This document shows, piece by piece, positions 1-10,749 of a stretch of DNA of 64,000 bases. Each line of letters starts with the position of its first letter. The stretch's first letter is position 1. The DNA comes from Myxocyprinus asiaticus. Lineage: Eukaryota; Chordata; Actinopteri; Cypriniformes; Catostomidae. The position numbers and the translations under genes were made by a program. The stretch is from assembly GCF_019703515.2 (NCBI RefSeq), contig NC_059382.1:11729001-11793000 (forward strand), in the 5' to 3' direction. Under the pieces are notes generated by a model. It saw only the letters and a program-made list of their open reading frames with translations. It searched no databases and had not been told where the DNA came from.

Positions 1-1
1 A

Positions 2-334
2 CAGTTTGGGGATGGCCCCTTCCTGTTCCAACATGACTGCGCACCAGTGCACAAAGCAAGGTCCATAAAGACATGGATGAGCGAGTTTGGTGTGGAAGAA
101 CTTGACTGGCCTGCACAGAGTCCTGACCTCAACCCGACAGAGCACCTTTGGGATGAATTAGAGCGAAGACTGCGAGCCAGGCCTTCTCGTCCAACATCAG
201 TGTCTGACCTCACAAATACGCTTCTGGAAGAATGGTCAAAAATTCCCATAAACATACTCCTAAACCTTGTGGAAAGCCGTCCCAGAAGAGTTGAAGCTGT
301 TATAGCTGCAAAGGGTGGGCTGACGTCATATTAA
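2..334 (+). pseudogene. Tc1/mariner transposase, C-terminal fragment
   Basis: This is the C-terminal third of a Tc1-like DDE transposase, the enzyme that cuts and pastes the element at TA dinucleotides. The frame is open from the window edge to a stop at 334. It contains FQHDCAPVHKA, with the second catalytic Asp, and QSPDLNPTEHLWDEL, with the catalytic Glu. Exactly 34 residues separate the Asp from the Glu, the DD34E spacing of the Tc1 family. The N-terminal DNA-binding domain and the first Asp would lie upstream of the window, so this end may belong to a longer copy. The readable part has no frameshift. Family assignment is firm; whether the whole copy is functional cannot be seen. Confidence 0.93.
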
Positions 335-417
335 ACCCTATGGATTAAGAATGGGATGTCATTAAGTTCATATGCGTCTAAAGGCAGATGAGCGAATACT
401 TTTGGCAATATAGTGTA
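335..417 (+). repeat. Tc1 3' untranslated end and terminal inverted repeat
   Basis: After the transposase stop the sequence runs through a short spacer to gaatacttttggcaatatag followed by TGTA and an AT run. Ends of the type 'cttttgg...tagtgta' next to TA are typical of teleost Tc1 terminal repeats. The outer boundary is about 417, at the start of the TA microsatellite. The partner repeat is outside the window. Confidence 0.7.
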
Positions 418-1197
418 TATATATATATGCTTGAGCGGCAGCCACGTTGGTCTGCAATCAGTCTGAAATCTTTAAATACCAAGAAAATTTTATTGAGCTG
501 TACTTTAACCACCATAAATTTAACAGAATTGTCCTTCAAAAGTATCAGAGAATGCATAAGTTACCCAGTGGTTTACATTAAAAATAAAATAAAATAAAAT
601 TTTTAAATAAAAACATTATAACCAACTAAATTCATCTCATAACATGAAGTTTAGCTTCATACACAAACTCTATCATCAAATAATACATTTATTTCATAGT
701 CTATAATTAAATTATAAACAAAAAGTGTCACTGCCCAAAATATCCTAATATTTTATTGTGCATAGTTGAATGTTGTGAATGATGGACAAATGCTGTAAAA
801 GAATGAATTTAAGCAGCTCGTCAAAGCTTTGAAATTAGTCAATCAATTATAAATAGGTGCTGTTTATCTGTTTAGAGTTGCTGTCTGCTTTAGCAATAAC
901 ACTTTTTGCCCCAGACTATTAAAAAGTTACACAGTTAATTCATCAAGCTATTAAGGACCGTTTCAAGCTGACAACACTGAGTGGACCACAAGAGACATGT
1001 ACAGAAGCCTACATGTGTAGATACATTATGCCTAAAAAGACTTAATATCCAATATTAATACTATTTTATGTCTGTCTGTTTCTCTGCCATCCTAGCAGGC
1101 TTCTTACTCTGCGTTGTGCCTCGTCCTTTTTTGTAAGGTCTTTGCTGTGCATGGACAATGTCAATATTTGTTGCTATGTCACTTTTGAAATTGGCTC
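418..1197. other. AT-rich intergenic, no gene seen
   Basis: It begins with a short AT microsatellite and continues as low-complexity AT-rich DNA. The open frame at 388-597 crosses the transposon end and resembles no protein family I know. I see nothing supportable here. Confidence 0.6.
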
Positions 1198-1630
1198 TCA
1201 GCTCCTCTTGCTGTTTTTTACCAGCTCACTTTGGCGTACATGTATGACAGCCTTCTCTAAAGTGAGTTCAGGATCCATCTGAAGTTGCTCTGACAGTCTT
1301 TTATCTCTCAGTCCAACCACTAACCTGTCTTGAATCATTTCACTGTATAACTCCCCATACCCGCAATGCTCCGCTAGGCAATGTAATGCTGTGATTAAAT
1401 TATCTGCAGACTCTCCTGCTTCTTGCTGTCTCATATTAAACTTTGCACGTTCAAATATTACATTTCTTCGTACTACAAAGTGTTCATTCATTCTCTCCAT
1501 GACAGTATTATACTCATTGAGCTTTTCTGCCATGAGACGCAGTGATGTGAGGATGTCCTCTGCCTCATCGCCTTCATCCCTACACCCATTGACCGTTGGC
1601 CATTCCAGTTTCTCCCATTCATTTTAACGG
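1198..1630 (-). pseudogene. Ty3/Gypsy-type gag fragment
   Basis: A retrotransposon gag (capsid) fragment on the minus strand. The frame 1533-1198 reads FNMRQQEAGESADNLITALH, then AEHCGYGELYSEMIQDRLVV and LSEQLQMDPELTLEKAVIHV. That pattern (a glutamine-rich helix, an xESxDxxIxALxxLAExCxYG block, then an xMIxDRxVVGxRD block) is the conserved capsid core of fish Gypsy gag. Upstream residues (to about 1630) continue with EDILTSLRLMAEKLNEYNTV. No zinc knuckle, protease or polymerase follows, and no LTR was recognised nearby, so this is an isolated 5'- and 3'-truncated scrap. Family call is from memory of the motif. Confidence 0.75.
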
Positions 1631-2884
1631 AAGTGACCATCTATTCTAAATAGTCTCTGCTATTATTGAGGTCTGTGTGTTAAGAGTAGAGCTCTATTTT
1701 TTGTCTGTCAAACAATATTATGTACTGACTTGGTTTGCAAGTCATACCACTCTCTTCAAAGCCAAAGACTGCAGTTAAAAGTAATTGAAATGTGACGAAA
1801 TAAAAGTTCTTCTTCTGTGAATTGAGAGTTGGCTGAACAAGAAATTAGTTCCCTCAACAAGAATTTTAGCATTTAATGAACAAACAAATGGTTTAGGGAT
1901 TCTGAAAAAAGCCAAAGCCAAGTATATAGAATAAGAGTATGTTGGCTTTTTCAAGCCAGTATCATCATTAGTGGACTACTGAGTGTTGGGAAAGCTTCTT
2001 TGAAGCTGTAGTTTGCAAAGCTACAAGATACTCATAATTTAAAATAGTTAAACTACAGTCTACTAACAAAAAGGTAGCAAACTACATTGAAGCTACCAAA
2101 TAGTGCAACATCTTTTTAAAAAGTCTAGGTAACTCTCCAATGATTAAATTTATAACACAAAGTAGAATACAAACTAATTTACATAAATGAGCTGAAAACA
2201 TAGTAATGAACAGAAGTATTTACTTACTGTTTCACTAAAAGTTTAAATAAAATACAATGCAAGAATTCAAATGAGTGAATTATTTTTAATCTGTTCCTTT
2301 AACATGAATCTTCCAAACTGTCTGATTCTCTAGAATGTATTGTAGAGGGAGAAATGTTCACAATGAACTGATTCACTAGAATCACTCAGGCTTTCCAACA
2401 AAACCTCTAAAAGAGAAATGTTTATGATGAACTGATTGCCTAGAATGAGTCAGACTGACCAACGTTTCAGAGGACCCTGCAGGAGAGTGTGTTTGACTGA
2501 AGGAGTTCTAAACTTTAGCTCATTCGGCTGCAAAGGCAAGCGTGCAATGTGACATTAAAAGTAGTATTGTAGCGTATTGATAGCTTTTTAGAAAAAGTAG
2601 CATGTTACTTGAAAAGCTACCTTATTTTGAAATCTAAAGTCACGCTACTGAAAAATGCTGTTGAGTTAGTATGAACACATTTTTTGAGTTAATTTTCAAT
2701 GCTGCTATTGATGGACTGTTTCCTCTTTTTGTTGGTTGGCACTAGCTTGTAGTGCCATGGTAGTGATCCTTCTTCTTAGGTCATGCCAGATTAAATGCAT
2801 AAGTAGTTTGTCCTCTGGACGAAGTTAGATTTGGTGGAACATGACTCGTACATCCATGCGGATGGCAAAAGCATGCACAGAAAC
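1631..2884. other. AT-rich intergenic, possible degenerate MITE
   Basis: No gene. From about 1981 to 2680 the sequence begins with gtgttgggaaagcttctttg and contains repeated 'aaagctac' and 'gtagc' words in both orientations (near 2015, 2050, 2100 and 2575-2650). This resembles a family of non-autonomous teleost DNA transposons, but I could not find clean terminal repeats or a target duplication, so the call is weak. Confidence 0.3.
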
Positions 2885-3353
2885 TGTCACGGGATTAGCA
2901 GGAAGGAGGACCCAAATGCAGGAATTAGTGAAACAAATGATTTTATTAAACAAAAGAAAAACAAACATGAAACATAAAATTCCTACAAGGGAGAAAACTT
3001 GTAAGAAAACAAAAGAACCAAACACAATCACAAACTGATAAACAAAATAACTAACCAGACAGAGGAGTAACACATGAACACTGGTGAACAGACATGGGAA
3101 CAAAAACGATCTGACAAACACAAGAGGAAGGGAGCACAATAAATACAGACAAGGCACAAGGGGAAACAGGTTAAGAAAATCAACATAACAAGGACTAAAC
3201 TAGGGATGAGGCCAGAAGGAATGAGGGGGCAGAGTTGGGAGAGCACATGGCATATATAAACACTAGACTAAGCCATGTGCTCATACATAACAAAAACTCA
3301 CACAGACAAACAACTGACAAGGACAGAAGGGCGGACAGAGAAGGATCATGACA
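2885..3353 (-). repeat. 3' LTR of the minisatellite-bearing element
   Basis: Long terminal repeat, matching 5969-6422 along its full length with scattered substitutions and a few indels. The ends are TGTCA and TGACA. The divergence between the two LTRs is easily visible, so the insertion is not recent. Confidence 0.88.
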
Positions 3354-4500
3354 GTACCCCCACTCAACAGACGCTTCTTGGCGTCCACACCCGACAGGAC
3401 TGATGGATTGGCAGAAAGCAGATCGAGGAGGGGGTGGGTGGGGAAGACCAGGGGAAAGGAATGGGCCAGGCCGAGGGACAGATGACAGATCAGGGAGGAC
3501 GGGTGAGGGAGACCAGGGGGATGGTCTGGGTCAGGCTGTAGGTTGACCAGAAGGCCATAGCTGAGCTGGAGGAGAAACTGGAGGCCTAGATGGACCAGGA
3601 GGCCAGGGCAGAGTTGAAAAAGGACCCGGAGGCCAAGGCAATATCCGAGCCGCTGAGCAGTTGGTAAGGTCAGTGGTGGCCACAGAGGACTGAGCAGACT
3701 GGTTGTAATTGTAGGGGACAGGACTGAGTCAGGCAGGTTGACAACCACTGGGGACAGGACTGGGTCAGACCAAGTGAAGACCCCAGAGGGGTGATCAAAC
3801 TGTGCAGGGACCTCACAGGGCTGAACAGACTGGTTGGTGGTTGTTGGGGACATGACTGGGTCAGACTGGTCGATGACTGCTGGGGACAGGACTGAATGAG
3901 TGGCACCCACTGGGGACTGAACAGACTGAGCAACAGGCTGGTAGCTGGTGTCTGATGGGTGCTGGTTACTGGGCTGAGCAATAGACTGGTGACTGATGGG
4001 TACTGCTTACTGGGCTGAACAATAGACTGGTTTCTGGTGTCTGATGAGTGCTGGCCACTGGACTGAGCAATAGACTGGTCACTGATGTCAGATGGGTGCT
4101 GTTTACTGGGTTGAGCAACAGAATGGTAGCTGGTGTCTAACAGGTGCTGGTTACTGGGCTGAGCAACAGACTGGTGGTTTGTGTCTAACAGGTGCTGGCC
4201 ACTGGATTGAGCAAAAGACTGGTAGCTGTGTCTGACAGGTGTTGGCCACTGGACTGAGCAAAAGACTGGTAGCTGGTGTCTGACAGGTGCTGGCCACTGG
4301 ACTGAGCAAAAGACTGGTCTCTGATGTCGGATGGGTGCTGGTTACTGGGTTGAACAACAGACTGATAGCTAACTAGGGCTGGTTGTTGGCTGTCTACATG
4401 AGCTAGTTGCTGGCCAAGGGCCTGAGAAACAGACTGGTAGCTGGTGTCTGATGGGTGCTAGCCACTGGATTGCTACAAAGGGCTGGTCGATGGCTGCTAG
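3354..4500 (-). repeat. Long-unit tandem repeats (about 60 bp)
   Basis: Degenerate tandem array inside the LTR element. The phrases 'actggtagctggtgtctgat' and 'gggtgctggttactgggctg' recur every 55-65 bp from about 3900 to 4480. Nearer the LTR (3660-3920) a related set repeats 'ggggacaggactgggtcaga'. On the minus strand these encode SPVTSTHQTPATSLLL-type repeats in short frames broken by stops, so a protein is not assured. Confidence 0.8.
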
Positions 4501-5290
4501 GGACTGGACAGGATTGTCGATGGTCACAGTGGACTGAACAGGCTCATCGACGGCCACTGGGAACTGGACAGGCTTGTCGACAGCCTCAGGGAACAGGACA
4601 GGCTCGTCGACAGCCTCAGGGAACTGGACAGGCTCATCGACGGCCACTGGGAACTGGACGATCTCACTGATGGCCACTGGGAACTGGACAGGCTCGTCGA
4701 CTGCCTCACGGAACTGGACAGGTTCGTTGACAGCATCAGGGAACTGGACAGGCTTGTTGACAGCCTAAGGGAACTGGACAGACTCAGTGACTACAGAGAA
4801 GTGGACAGGCTCATCGACAGCCACAGGGAACAGGACAAGCTCGTCGACAGCCTCAGGAAACTGGATAGACTCATCAACAACCACAGGGAACAGGATAGGC
4901 TCGTCGACGGCCATAGGGAACTGGACAGGCTCATCGATGAACACAGGGAACAGGACAGGCTCATCGATGGCCACAGGGAACAGGACAGGTTCATTGATGG
5001 CCACAGGGAACAGGACAGGTTCATTGATGGCCACAGGGAACAGGACAGGCTCGTCGACAGCCTCAGGAAACTTGACAGGTTCGTCAACAGCCCCAGAGAA
5101 TGGGACAGGCTTGTCGACAGCCTCTGGGAACTGGACAGGCTCGTCGACAGCCTCAGGAAACTGGACAGACTCGATGACTACAGAGAACTGGACAGGCTTG
5201 TCAACAACTACAGGGAACAGGATAGGCTTGTCGATGGCCACAGGGAACTGGACAGGCTCATCGATGGCCATAGGGAACAGGACAGGCTGT
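4500..5290 (-). repeat. 30-bp minisatellite, about 26 copies
   Basis: About 26 head-to-tail units of 30 bp, typified by 'gggaactggacaggctcgtc' followed by 'gacagcctca'. The period is a multiple of three and on the minus strand encodes a decapeptide of the type VDEPVQFPEA, with variants VDEPVLFPVA and IDEPVLFPVA. Within 5290-4767 the minus frame stays open over at least 17 units; a frame change near 4765 breaks it, and a further run lies at 4677-4500. Most substitutions between units fall in the last three residues. Confidence 0.9.
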
Positions 5291-5624
5291 GTGGCAACCG
5301 CCATGGTCGGGAGCACTGGCAGCGACTGAGAAATGGCCTCCGTGACCGAGAACACTGAGAGCAGCAGGGGAATGGCCTTTGTGGCCATGAGTGCTGGCAG
5401 CAACTGAGGATCAGGCGCCTTACTCGGCTTCCTTCTCCTCCTCCTCCTCTGGACAGTCGGAAGCACTGTAGCGGGAACGGCCACCACCTTCTGGCAGTTG
5501 GTATTGGGAACAGCCGCCGCCTTCTGGTGGGCAGCCACGGACTCAGGTGTGGAGCTCCATCTCTTCCTTCTCCTATGAGTGCTGGGAAGAGGTGCTGCAG
5601 CACCCACTGTCGGCGAGGGGGCAT
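4765..5624 (-). pseudogene. Repeat-rich internal ORF of the LTR element
   Basis: Open frame of about 280 codons on the minus strand, with no recognised domain. The N-terminal part is Ala/Pro/Arg-rich, with basic clusters such as RRRKRW and RRRRRRK. A stretch with repeated ALMATKAIPLL / VFSVTEAISQSLPV / VLPTMAVA phrases follows. From about residue 115 onward it is decapeptide repeats with alternating hydrophobic and acidic residues. It sits just downstream of the gag-like frame and could be its continuation in another frame. Whether it is translated is unknown; the array may simply drift in frame because its unit is 30 bp. Confidence 0.5.
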
Positions 5625-5956
5625 CACTGTCCTCGGGCTGGGATGAAGAGAGAGAGCCTTAAAATAAAATAATCCCACTTTAAAGCCAATTTTATGGTCT
5701 CAGTAAGACTCCCCTCTTCACCCCCAACAGGCATACATGACTTAATGGGCTCAACCAGGCCTGCCACAAAGAGATCAATGAGGCATTCCTGGTTGAAGCT
5801 CAAACCCGAGGCCAATACTAGAAACTCCAGCTAATACTCCCTCACCGGCTGGTTCCACTGACGGAGACCAAACAGCTTTTCAGTCTTGGCAGCTCTTTGG
5901 TGAACTGGAGAATCAGAAAAAAATAAAAATAAAATACTAATTCCTGCTGGGTCCAT
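5624..5956 (-). pseudogene. Gag N-terminal region, broken by a stop
   Basis: The frame opens with ATG at 5956 (MDPAGIS), directly inside the 5' LTR, where a gag start is expected. It passes QRAAKTEKLFGLRQWNQPVR, reaches an in-frame TAG about 50 codons later, then continues as LEFLVLASGLSFNQECLIDL and FVAGLVEPIKSCMPVGGEEG. The part after the stop resembles the capsid helix region of fish Ty3/Gypsy gag. The stop and the absence of a nucleocapsid zinc knuckle make it non-functional as read. No clear tRNA primer site of the usual TGGTGCC type is visible between the LTR and the ATG. Confidence 0.65.
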
Positions 5957-5968
5957 TATTGGTCAGAT

Positions 5969-6422
5969 TGTTATGTTAAGGGATTAGCTAGAAGGAGAAC
6001 CCAAATACAGAAATGAGTGAAACAAATGATTTTATTAAACAAAAGAAAAACAAAAATGAAACACAAAACTCTCATGAGAGAGAAAATTGTAAGAAAACAA
6101 ACAGAACAAGACAAGATCATAAACTGATAACTGATAAACAAAATAACTAACCAGACAGATGAGTAACACTGGTGAACAGACATGGGAATGAAAACCACCC
6201 AACAAACACAAGAGGAAGGGAGCACAATAAATACAGGCAAGGCACAAGAGACAATCAACATAATGAGGACTAAACTAGGGATGAGGCCAGAGGGAACGAG
6301 GGGGCAGAGTTGGGAGAGCACATGGCAAACATAAACACTAGACTAAGCCATATGCTCATACATAACATAAACTCATACAGACAAATAACCGACAGAAGGG
6401 CAGACAGAGAAGGATCATGACA
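5969..6422 (-). repeat. 5' LTR of the minisatellite-bearing element
   Basis: Partner of the repeat at 2885-3353, in the same orientation. It starts tgttatgttaagggattagc and ends gaaggatcatgaca. Differences from the partner include a missing block of about 15 bp near 6120-6180. Confidence 0.88.
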
Positions 6423-8047
6423 GTAACGCAGTAAAAGACATGAAGAAACAAAGATATGTCTGGGGGAGGTGCGACTTATTCAAAATTGCTATGTCCTTAG
6501 CTACATTTTACATCTATGCAAGATGATCTCACCGTAGTTTAGTAAGTCAGTCCATGTCCAATTGACAGAAGGCCTATAGATAATAATTTAATAATTTATT
6601 AATCATTTTGATAAATACATAATTTAGATAAAATGTAATGTTTTTTTTTATCGAAAAAGCTTATTGCCTAATTCGTTAGGTTGACTGTTCTGGCAGAAAA
6701 AAATGTCCAACATTTTTATGCTGAGCGATTGATTAGATTTGATTAGCCTTTTTACATATGTTACTTTTTTCACATCTCGAAACTCTAATCCCACAAATTT
6801 TACATAACTGTGAAGTATAAAAGGGATTAACATAAACCAGTAATTAACACTTAATTATTTTGAGCCTATGTTGTATGCCATGTATATATCTGCATACATG
6901 AGTATTGTGAAGAAAGCTGGAGAATACAAATTCTAAACCAACACAGTGACAATGAATTGCAAAAAAATTGTTTACTTAACCCCAAAATATAAATACAATG
7001 ATAGAGTTATCAGAAAATATTTGGATTCATTGAATTATTTCATACAAACAGAAGTAAAAACTACAGTTTCCACTAATGTTTTGATTCCTGCTGATTCGGC
7101 CACAGCTGGTTGTGAGTCTTATTTCAAAACTCCTCAGTTATGGCATGAATGTTTCTTACCCAGGCATTTAGAGAATAACGGTACTGAATAACAATGTATC
7201 CCATTCACTGTAGCTCATGCCCAACATAAAAAAATAATAATAATAATAAAAAAATGTTTTTGACAATTTTGTGTATTGCTGTAGTGTTAGGAGGAGTAAA
7301 AAGATGACTCAGGTTATCCCAAGCAGTCTAGAATCTTTTCTTGAAACAATTGGCAAGGTCCCTTGTGCAGATCATATATTATTATGTCAGCTGAGACTTT
7401 TGTCAACAGAAGTAGTAGGATTGGACCTAAAAGTTTCCAGTTTGGTTACAAACGCATGGTATGTTCACCTAGTTAGTTAACATCCATGAATGATGAAAGA
7501 GTTAGCTGGCATTCACAGCCACTGTACTTGCAAATATACAGTAGTATTAAGCATTATAATCAACAACAAATGTGATCCCACAATGTGAAAATAATTTAGT
7601 AAACCTTCACAAAAGAAAGTGTTTGGTACAGTATGTGACAAAGTATAACAATATAACATAAATATATACATGTTCAACAACACATTCTGAGTGTTATTTC
7701 CTATTATATAAATAATCAGTATAGAATTATCACCTTGTAAACAAAACTGTATATTATCAGCATTATCAACATTTATATGTTCCAGCAAAGGGACAATTGA
7801 TTATAATAGTTGTTTGGATCAAATATAGACAAATGGTCTGATTTTATTTTAATTTCAAAAAGATAAAGTCAATTTTCAGAAGCACTTCAAAAAGCTTATA
7901 TATATATATATAAAATTTAATCTGGCATTCTAATCCATCTTTAATGAAGTTTGTTATAGATTCAACGGTATGTGTTATTATCTTTAGCCAAGGTTCTTGT
8001 GCTTATGGCAATGGCAACAGTTTGGCCAACTCATTAAATAAAGCACA
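6423..8047. other. Intergenic, no gene seen
   Basis: AT-rich sequence. Short open frames at 6946-7191, 7271-7480 and 7513-7788 have low-complexity or random-looking composition and match no family I know. A short TA microsatellite lies near 7900. This is the 3' side of the olfactory receptor that follows. Confidence 0.6.
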
Positions 8048-9010
8048 TCACGGCAACTGTAAAGGATTGGCAATTTGTTTGTTTTGAAAAAGTCTTTTTA
8101 AAACCTTTTTTACCTCTTCTGTTCGCCAACAATAAATAAGGGGATTGATCATGGGCGGTAAAAGGCTGTACATCATAATAATGATTAATCGCAAATCAGT
8201 GCTGAACTTTAAACCAATGTTACTTGACAAATAAATAAAACACCTGGGTAGAAAAAAAAGAGCAATTATGATGAGCTGTGGACTGCAGGTGGAGAAAGTC
8301 TTCAGCCTTCCATGAGTACTTGAAATTCGCAGTACTGCCACAAAGATGCAGCAGTAAGAGAAAACAATAATAGCAAGGGACCCCAACAGTACGACAAGGG
8401 CAGTGACGAAAGATGGGAAACCATACAATGCTCTGTCAGTGCATGCCAGCGTTGTAATGGAAATATGATCACAGTAACAGTGTACAATGGTGTTTTCTGC
8501 ACAATAAGGGAGAGGGTACGCTCTAATGATCATCAACAAAGAGGGTACATAAGCTGAAACCCATGCTACAAAGCTCAGAATGAGTACATTTCTGGTTGTC
8601 ATGACAGTGTGATATTGAAGAGGGTAACATATAGCTGCATAGCGATCTATAGCCATTAATGCCAGAACATTCGAACTGGCAGTGCCCAAATAATGCACAA
8701 AGAACATTTGAAGAAAGCAGCCTAAGAATGAAATGGAGCCATCTTGGAACCAATACCTGCTGATTATCTTTGGTAATGTAGTAGTGCTGAATAGTACATC
8801 ACACACAACAAGGTTGATAATGAAAAAATATACAGGTTTCTGTAGGCCCTTAGTTGTTACAAACAATGTGAAAAATACAGCATTGCCCACCATTGTACAC
8901 ACATAAACAAAGAACAGAACTGCTGATACAAGGCCATAGTAATGAGACTGAAGTCCAGGAAAGCCGACAATGACAAAATCCTTTACAAAGCTGATGTTTC
9001 CCACTGACAT
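8048..9010 (-). CDS. Olfactory receptor, divergent subfamily
   Basis: Intact 320-residue rhodopsin-type GPCR that would bind odorants at the cilia of olfactory neurons and signal through a Golf-type G protein. I place the start at the ATG at 9010, because the upstream in-frame extension has no ATG and this start puts the glycosylation site NIS at residues 5-7. Visible landmarks: GN in TM1 (residues 42-43), N66 and D71 in TM2, the disulfide Cys98 before TM3, MAIDRYAAICYPLQYH at 119-134, extracellular-loop Cys 170, 180 and 190, GRLKTFSTCSPQ before TM6, and PPMINPLIY in TM7. The ERY/DRY motif is canonical DRY, unlike the DRF of the plus-strand receptors. The coding region is one exon, as usual for the family. 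Ligand and exact subfamily are not recognisable. Confidence 0.93.
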   Translation of the reverse strand: MSVGNISFVKDFVIVGFPGLQSHYYGLVSAVLFFVYVCTMVGNAVFFTLFVTTKGLQKPVYFFIINLVVCDVLFSTTTLPKIISRYWFQDGSISFLGCFLQMFFVHYLGTASSNVLALMAIDRYAAICYPLQYHTVMTTRNVLILSFVAWVSAYVPSLLMIIRAYPLPYCAENTIVHCYCDHISITTLACTDRALYGFPSFVTALVVLLGSLAIIVFSYCCIFVAVLRISSTHGRLKTFSTCSPQLIIIALFFLPRCFIYLSSNIGLKFSTDLRLIIIMMYSLLPPMINPLIYCWRTEEVKKVLKRLFQNKQIANPLQLP

Positions 9011-9034
9011 GATGAATATCAGTCCTAAGTGCAA

Positions 9035-10749
9035 TCTTTTTATCTTCTGTGTATAGAAAATATATCATTCAATAATAGTACATTGCACAACTGGAATACT
9101 CTGAATTAAAATTTTATATTTTAAACTTTATTATAATAATTTACATAACATTTTAAATAATATTGATAATAAATCTACTTAGAATTCACAATAACAAAAA
9201 TTATAATACTAATAGCTGAGTTATAATAACAATAATAAATAATAAATAATAAAGAGTGAACATAAACACACTTGTTTCACAGGGTACAGTAAAGGTGCTT
9301 TCCAACCTTTACACTGAAATGCGCTGGGTCTCAGTTTGTTTATATCTGTCACATAAATTGTAAGGAGCGTGGCCTAACTGAACTGAAGCAGTTGCTCCAG
9401 GGACAGTGACATCAGTATTGTTTTATACTTTGTCTCAAAAATTTGAAACTTGAGACTGTACGGTCAAAATATCAGGTGTTTTGATGGTTTTACTGCCTTT
9501 CCTTTTCCTTGTTATACATATGCTTATTGCTGTGTTTTACAAACTGACTCTGATAAAATTATGACATAAAATTCAAGCTGTCAATTTTACATTAGTTTGA
9601 AACAATTAATGATTTTTAAAACACTATGCAATAAAAATTAAAACATTTAATCATTCCCCTGACCTGTTTGTAAATTGCATAATAAAGATTTGCCTACCAT
9701 AGCAATTTGCATTCAAAAACAACTTGAGCATCTAGCAAAAGACTTTTGATCCTCTGAAAGTTTTACAAACTCAATTGCAAAATGGATTACAGTGGATTTT
9801 AGATCAGTGTGATAGACTTCTGTTCATGCTATTAAATGAAATAAAATGTTGCTTCTAAAGCCACTTTTTGCAATGTCTATTCAATGATGTATGCATCTAC
9901 CAGATGTCTTTGCATTATCATCATTTGGGGGCTTTTTTCTTTATCAAATCTTGACATATGCAATTAATTGCGATTTATTTAATAATCAGCATATCATGTA
10001 ATTAATTCAGAACATAAAAAGGGGAATCTTCATGTAGCTGTTTTCTACAATGACAGGGAATAGTGACCACAGCTGTCACATCTCCAAAACAAAAGAACAG
10101 AACAGAAAACACTATAAAAGTAGTTTGAATGATTCATGTGCTGAAGTCCAATTCTTTTGAAGTCATATTATAGCTTTGTGTGAGAAACAGACCAAAATTG
10201 GTTGTTCACAGGTCAACATGTATCTCTGTTGTCACTGTAAAGACCTGTATAATGGTTTTATGATTATTTTAGAACTAGATGCTTACACCAGATGCTGCAG
10301 TGTACACTTTCCATATGAAGTCTGTCAACCTATTCCATTTATGTGATATCTTAAATAGTGACACTTCAGTGGTATAAAGATTAATGACCTGATTTTAATT
10401 GCACACACAATAATGCAGAAATGTTATCTATGGCCATTTTCAAAGTAAATCCAAGGTATTTGTAAATAAATAGACTTTATTTAAGAAGATAAAGCATGTT
10501 CCTTTATATTACAATTCATGTACAACTACAGCAAAAACCTTTTTGTCAAATGTTTCTTAATAGTGCTTTCTTTTCTTGGCTTCTAATAGCAAGGCATTCA
10601 AAGTTGGGAGCGGGTAATAAGCAGTAACAGGGACAAAAGCTACATTTTCCCCAATGCCCTACCAATAATATGAACAAAATAAATTGTATCCCCTCACAGT
10701 TCTCTAGTTTAGTATGCGGCATGATATACAGTAGCCTATAGTGGGGTCC
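9035..10749. other. AT-rich intergenic, no gene seen
   Basis: Upstream region of the minus-strand receptor and then featureless AT-rich DNA. A 5' untranslated exon and promoter of the receptor probably lie on this side, but I cannot place them. Confidence 0.55.

Larger units (their letters stand above)
2885..6422 (-). mobile_element. LTR retrotransposon with minisatellite interior
   Basis: A complete-looking but non-autonomous LTR element, transcribed leftwards. Two direct repeats of about 460 bp (2885-3353 and 5969-6422) both begin TGT and end ATCATGACA, giving TG...CA ends. The 5-bp flanks are GAAAC on the left and GTAAC on the right, a probable target duplication with one change. Just inside the downstream LTR is a purine tract (minus strand gagtgggggtac at 3354-3365), a good polypurine tract. 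Inside the other LTR an ATG (5956) opens a gag-like frame. The remaining 2.3 kb is tandem repeats, with no protease, polymerase or integrase. I infer that it depends on a related autonomous Gypsy-like element. Confidence 0.85.

Noticed and set aside
2825..3246. Minus-strand hydrophobic frames resembling membrane proteins
   Set aside because: They lie inside the LTR, and the same frames recur in the other LTR at 5971-6321. No ATG-led conserved protein; AT-rich LTR sequence read as Phe/Leu/Val.
4500..5290. CRISPR-like repeat array
   Set aside because: Units are contiguous with no unique spacers, in a vertebrate transposon; it is a minisatellite.
4787..5358. Two long plus-strand frames rich in Thr/Gly/Ser or Asp/Arg/Leu repeats
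   Set aside because: They are opposite-strand readings of the 30-bp minisatellite; open frames are expected when the unit is a multiple of three without stops.
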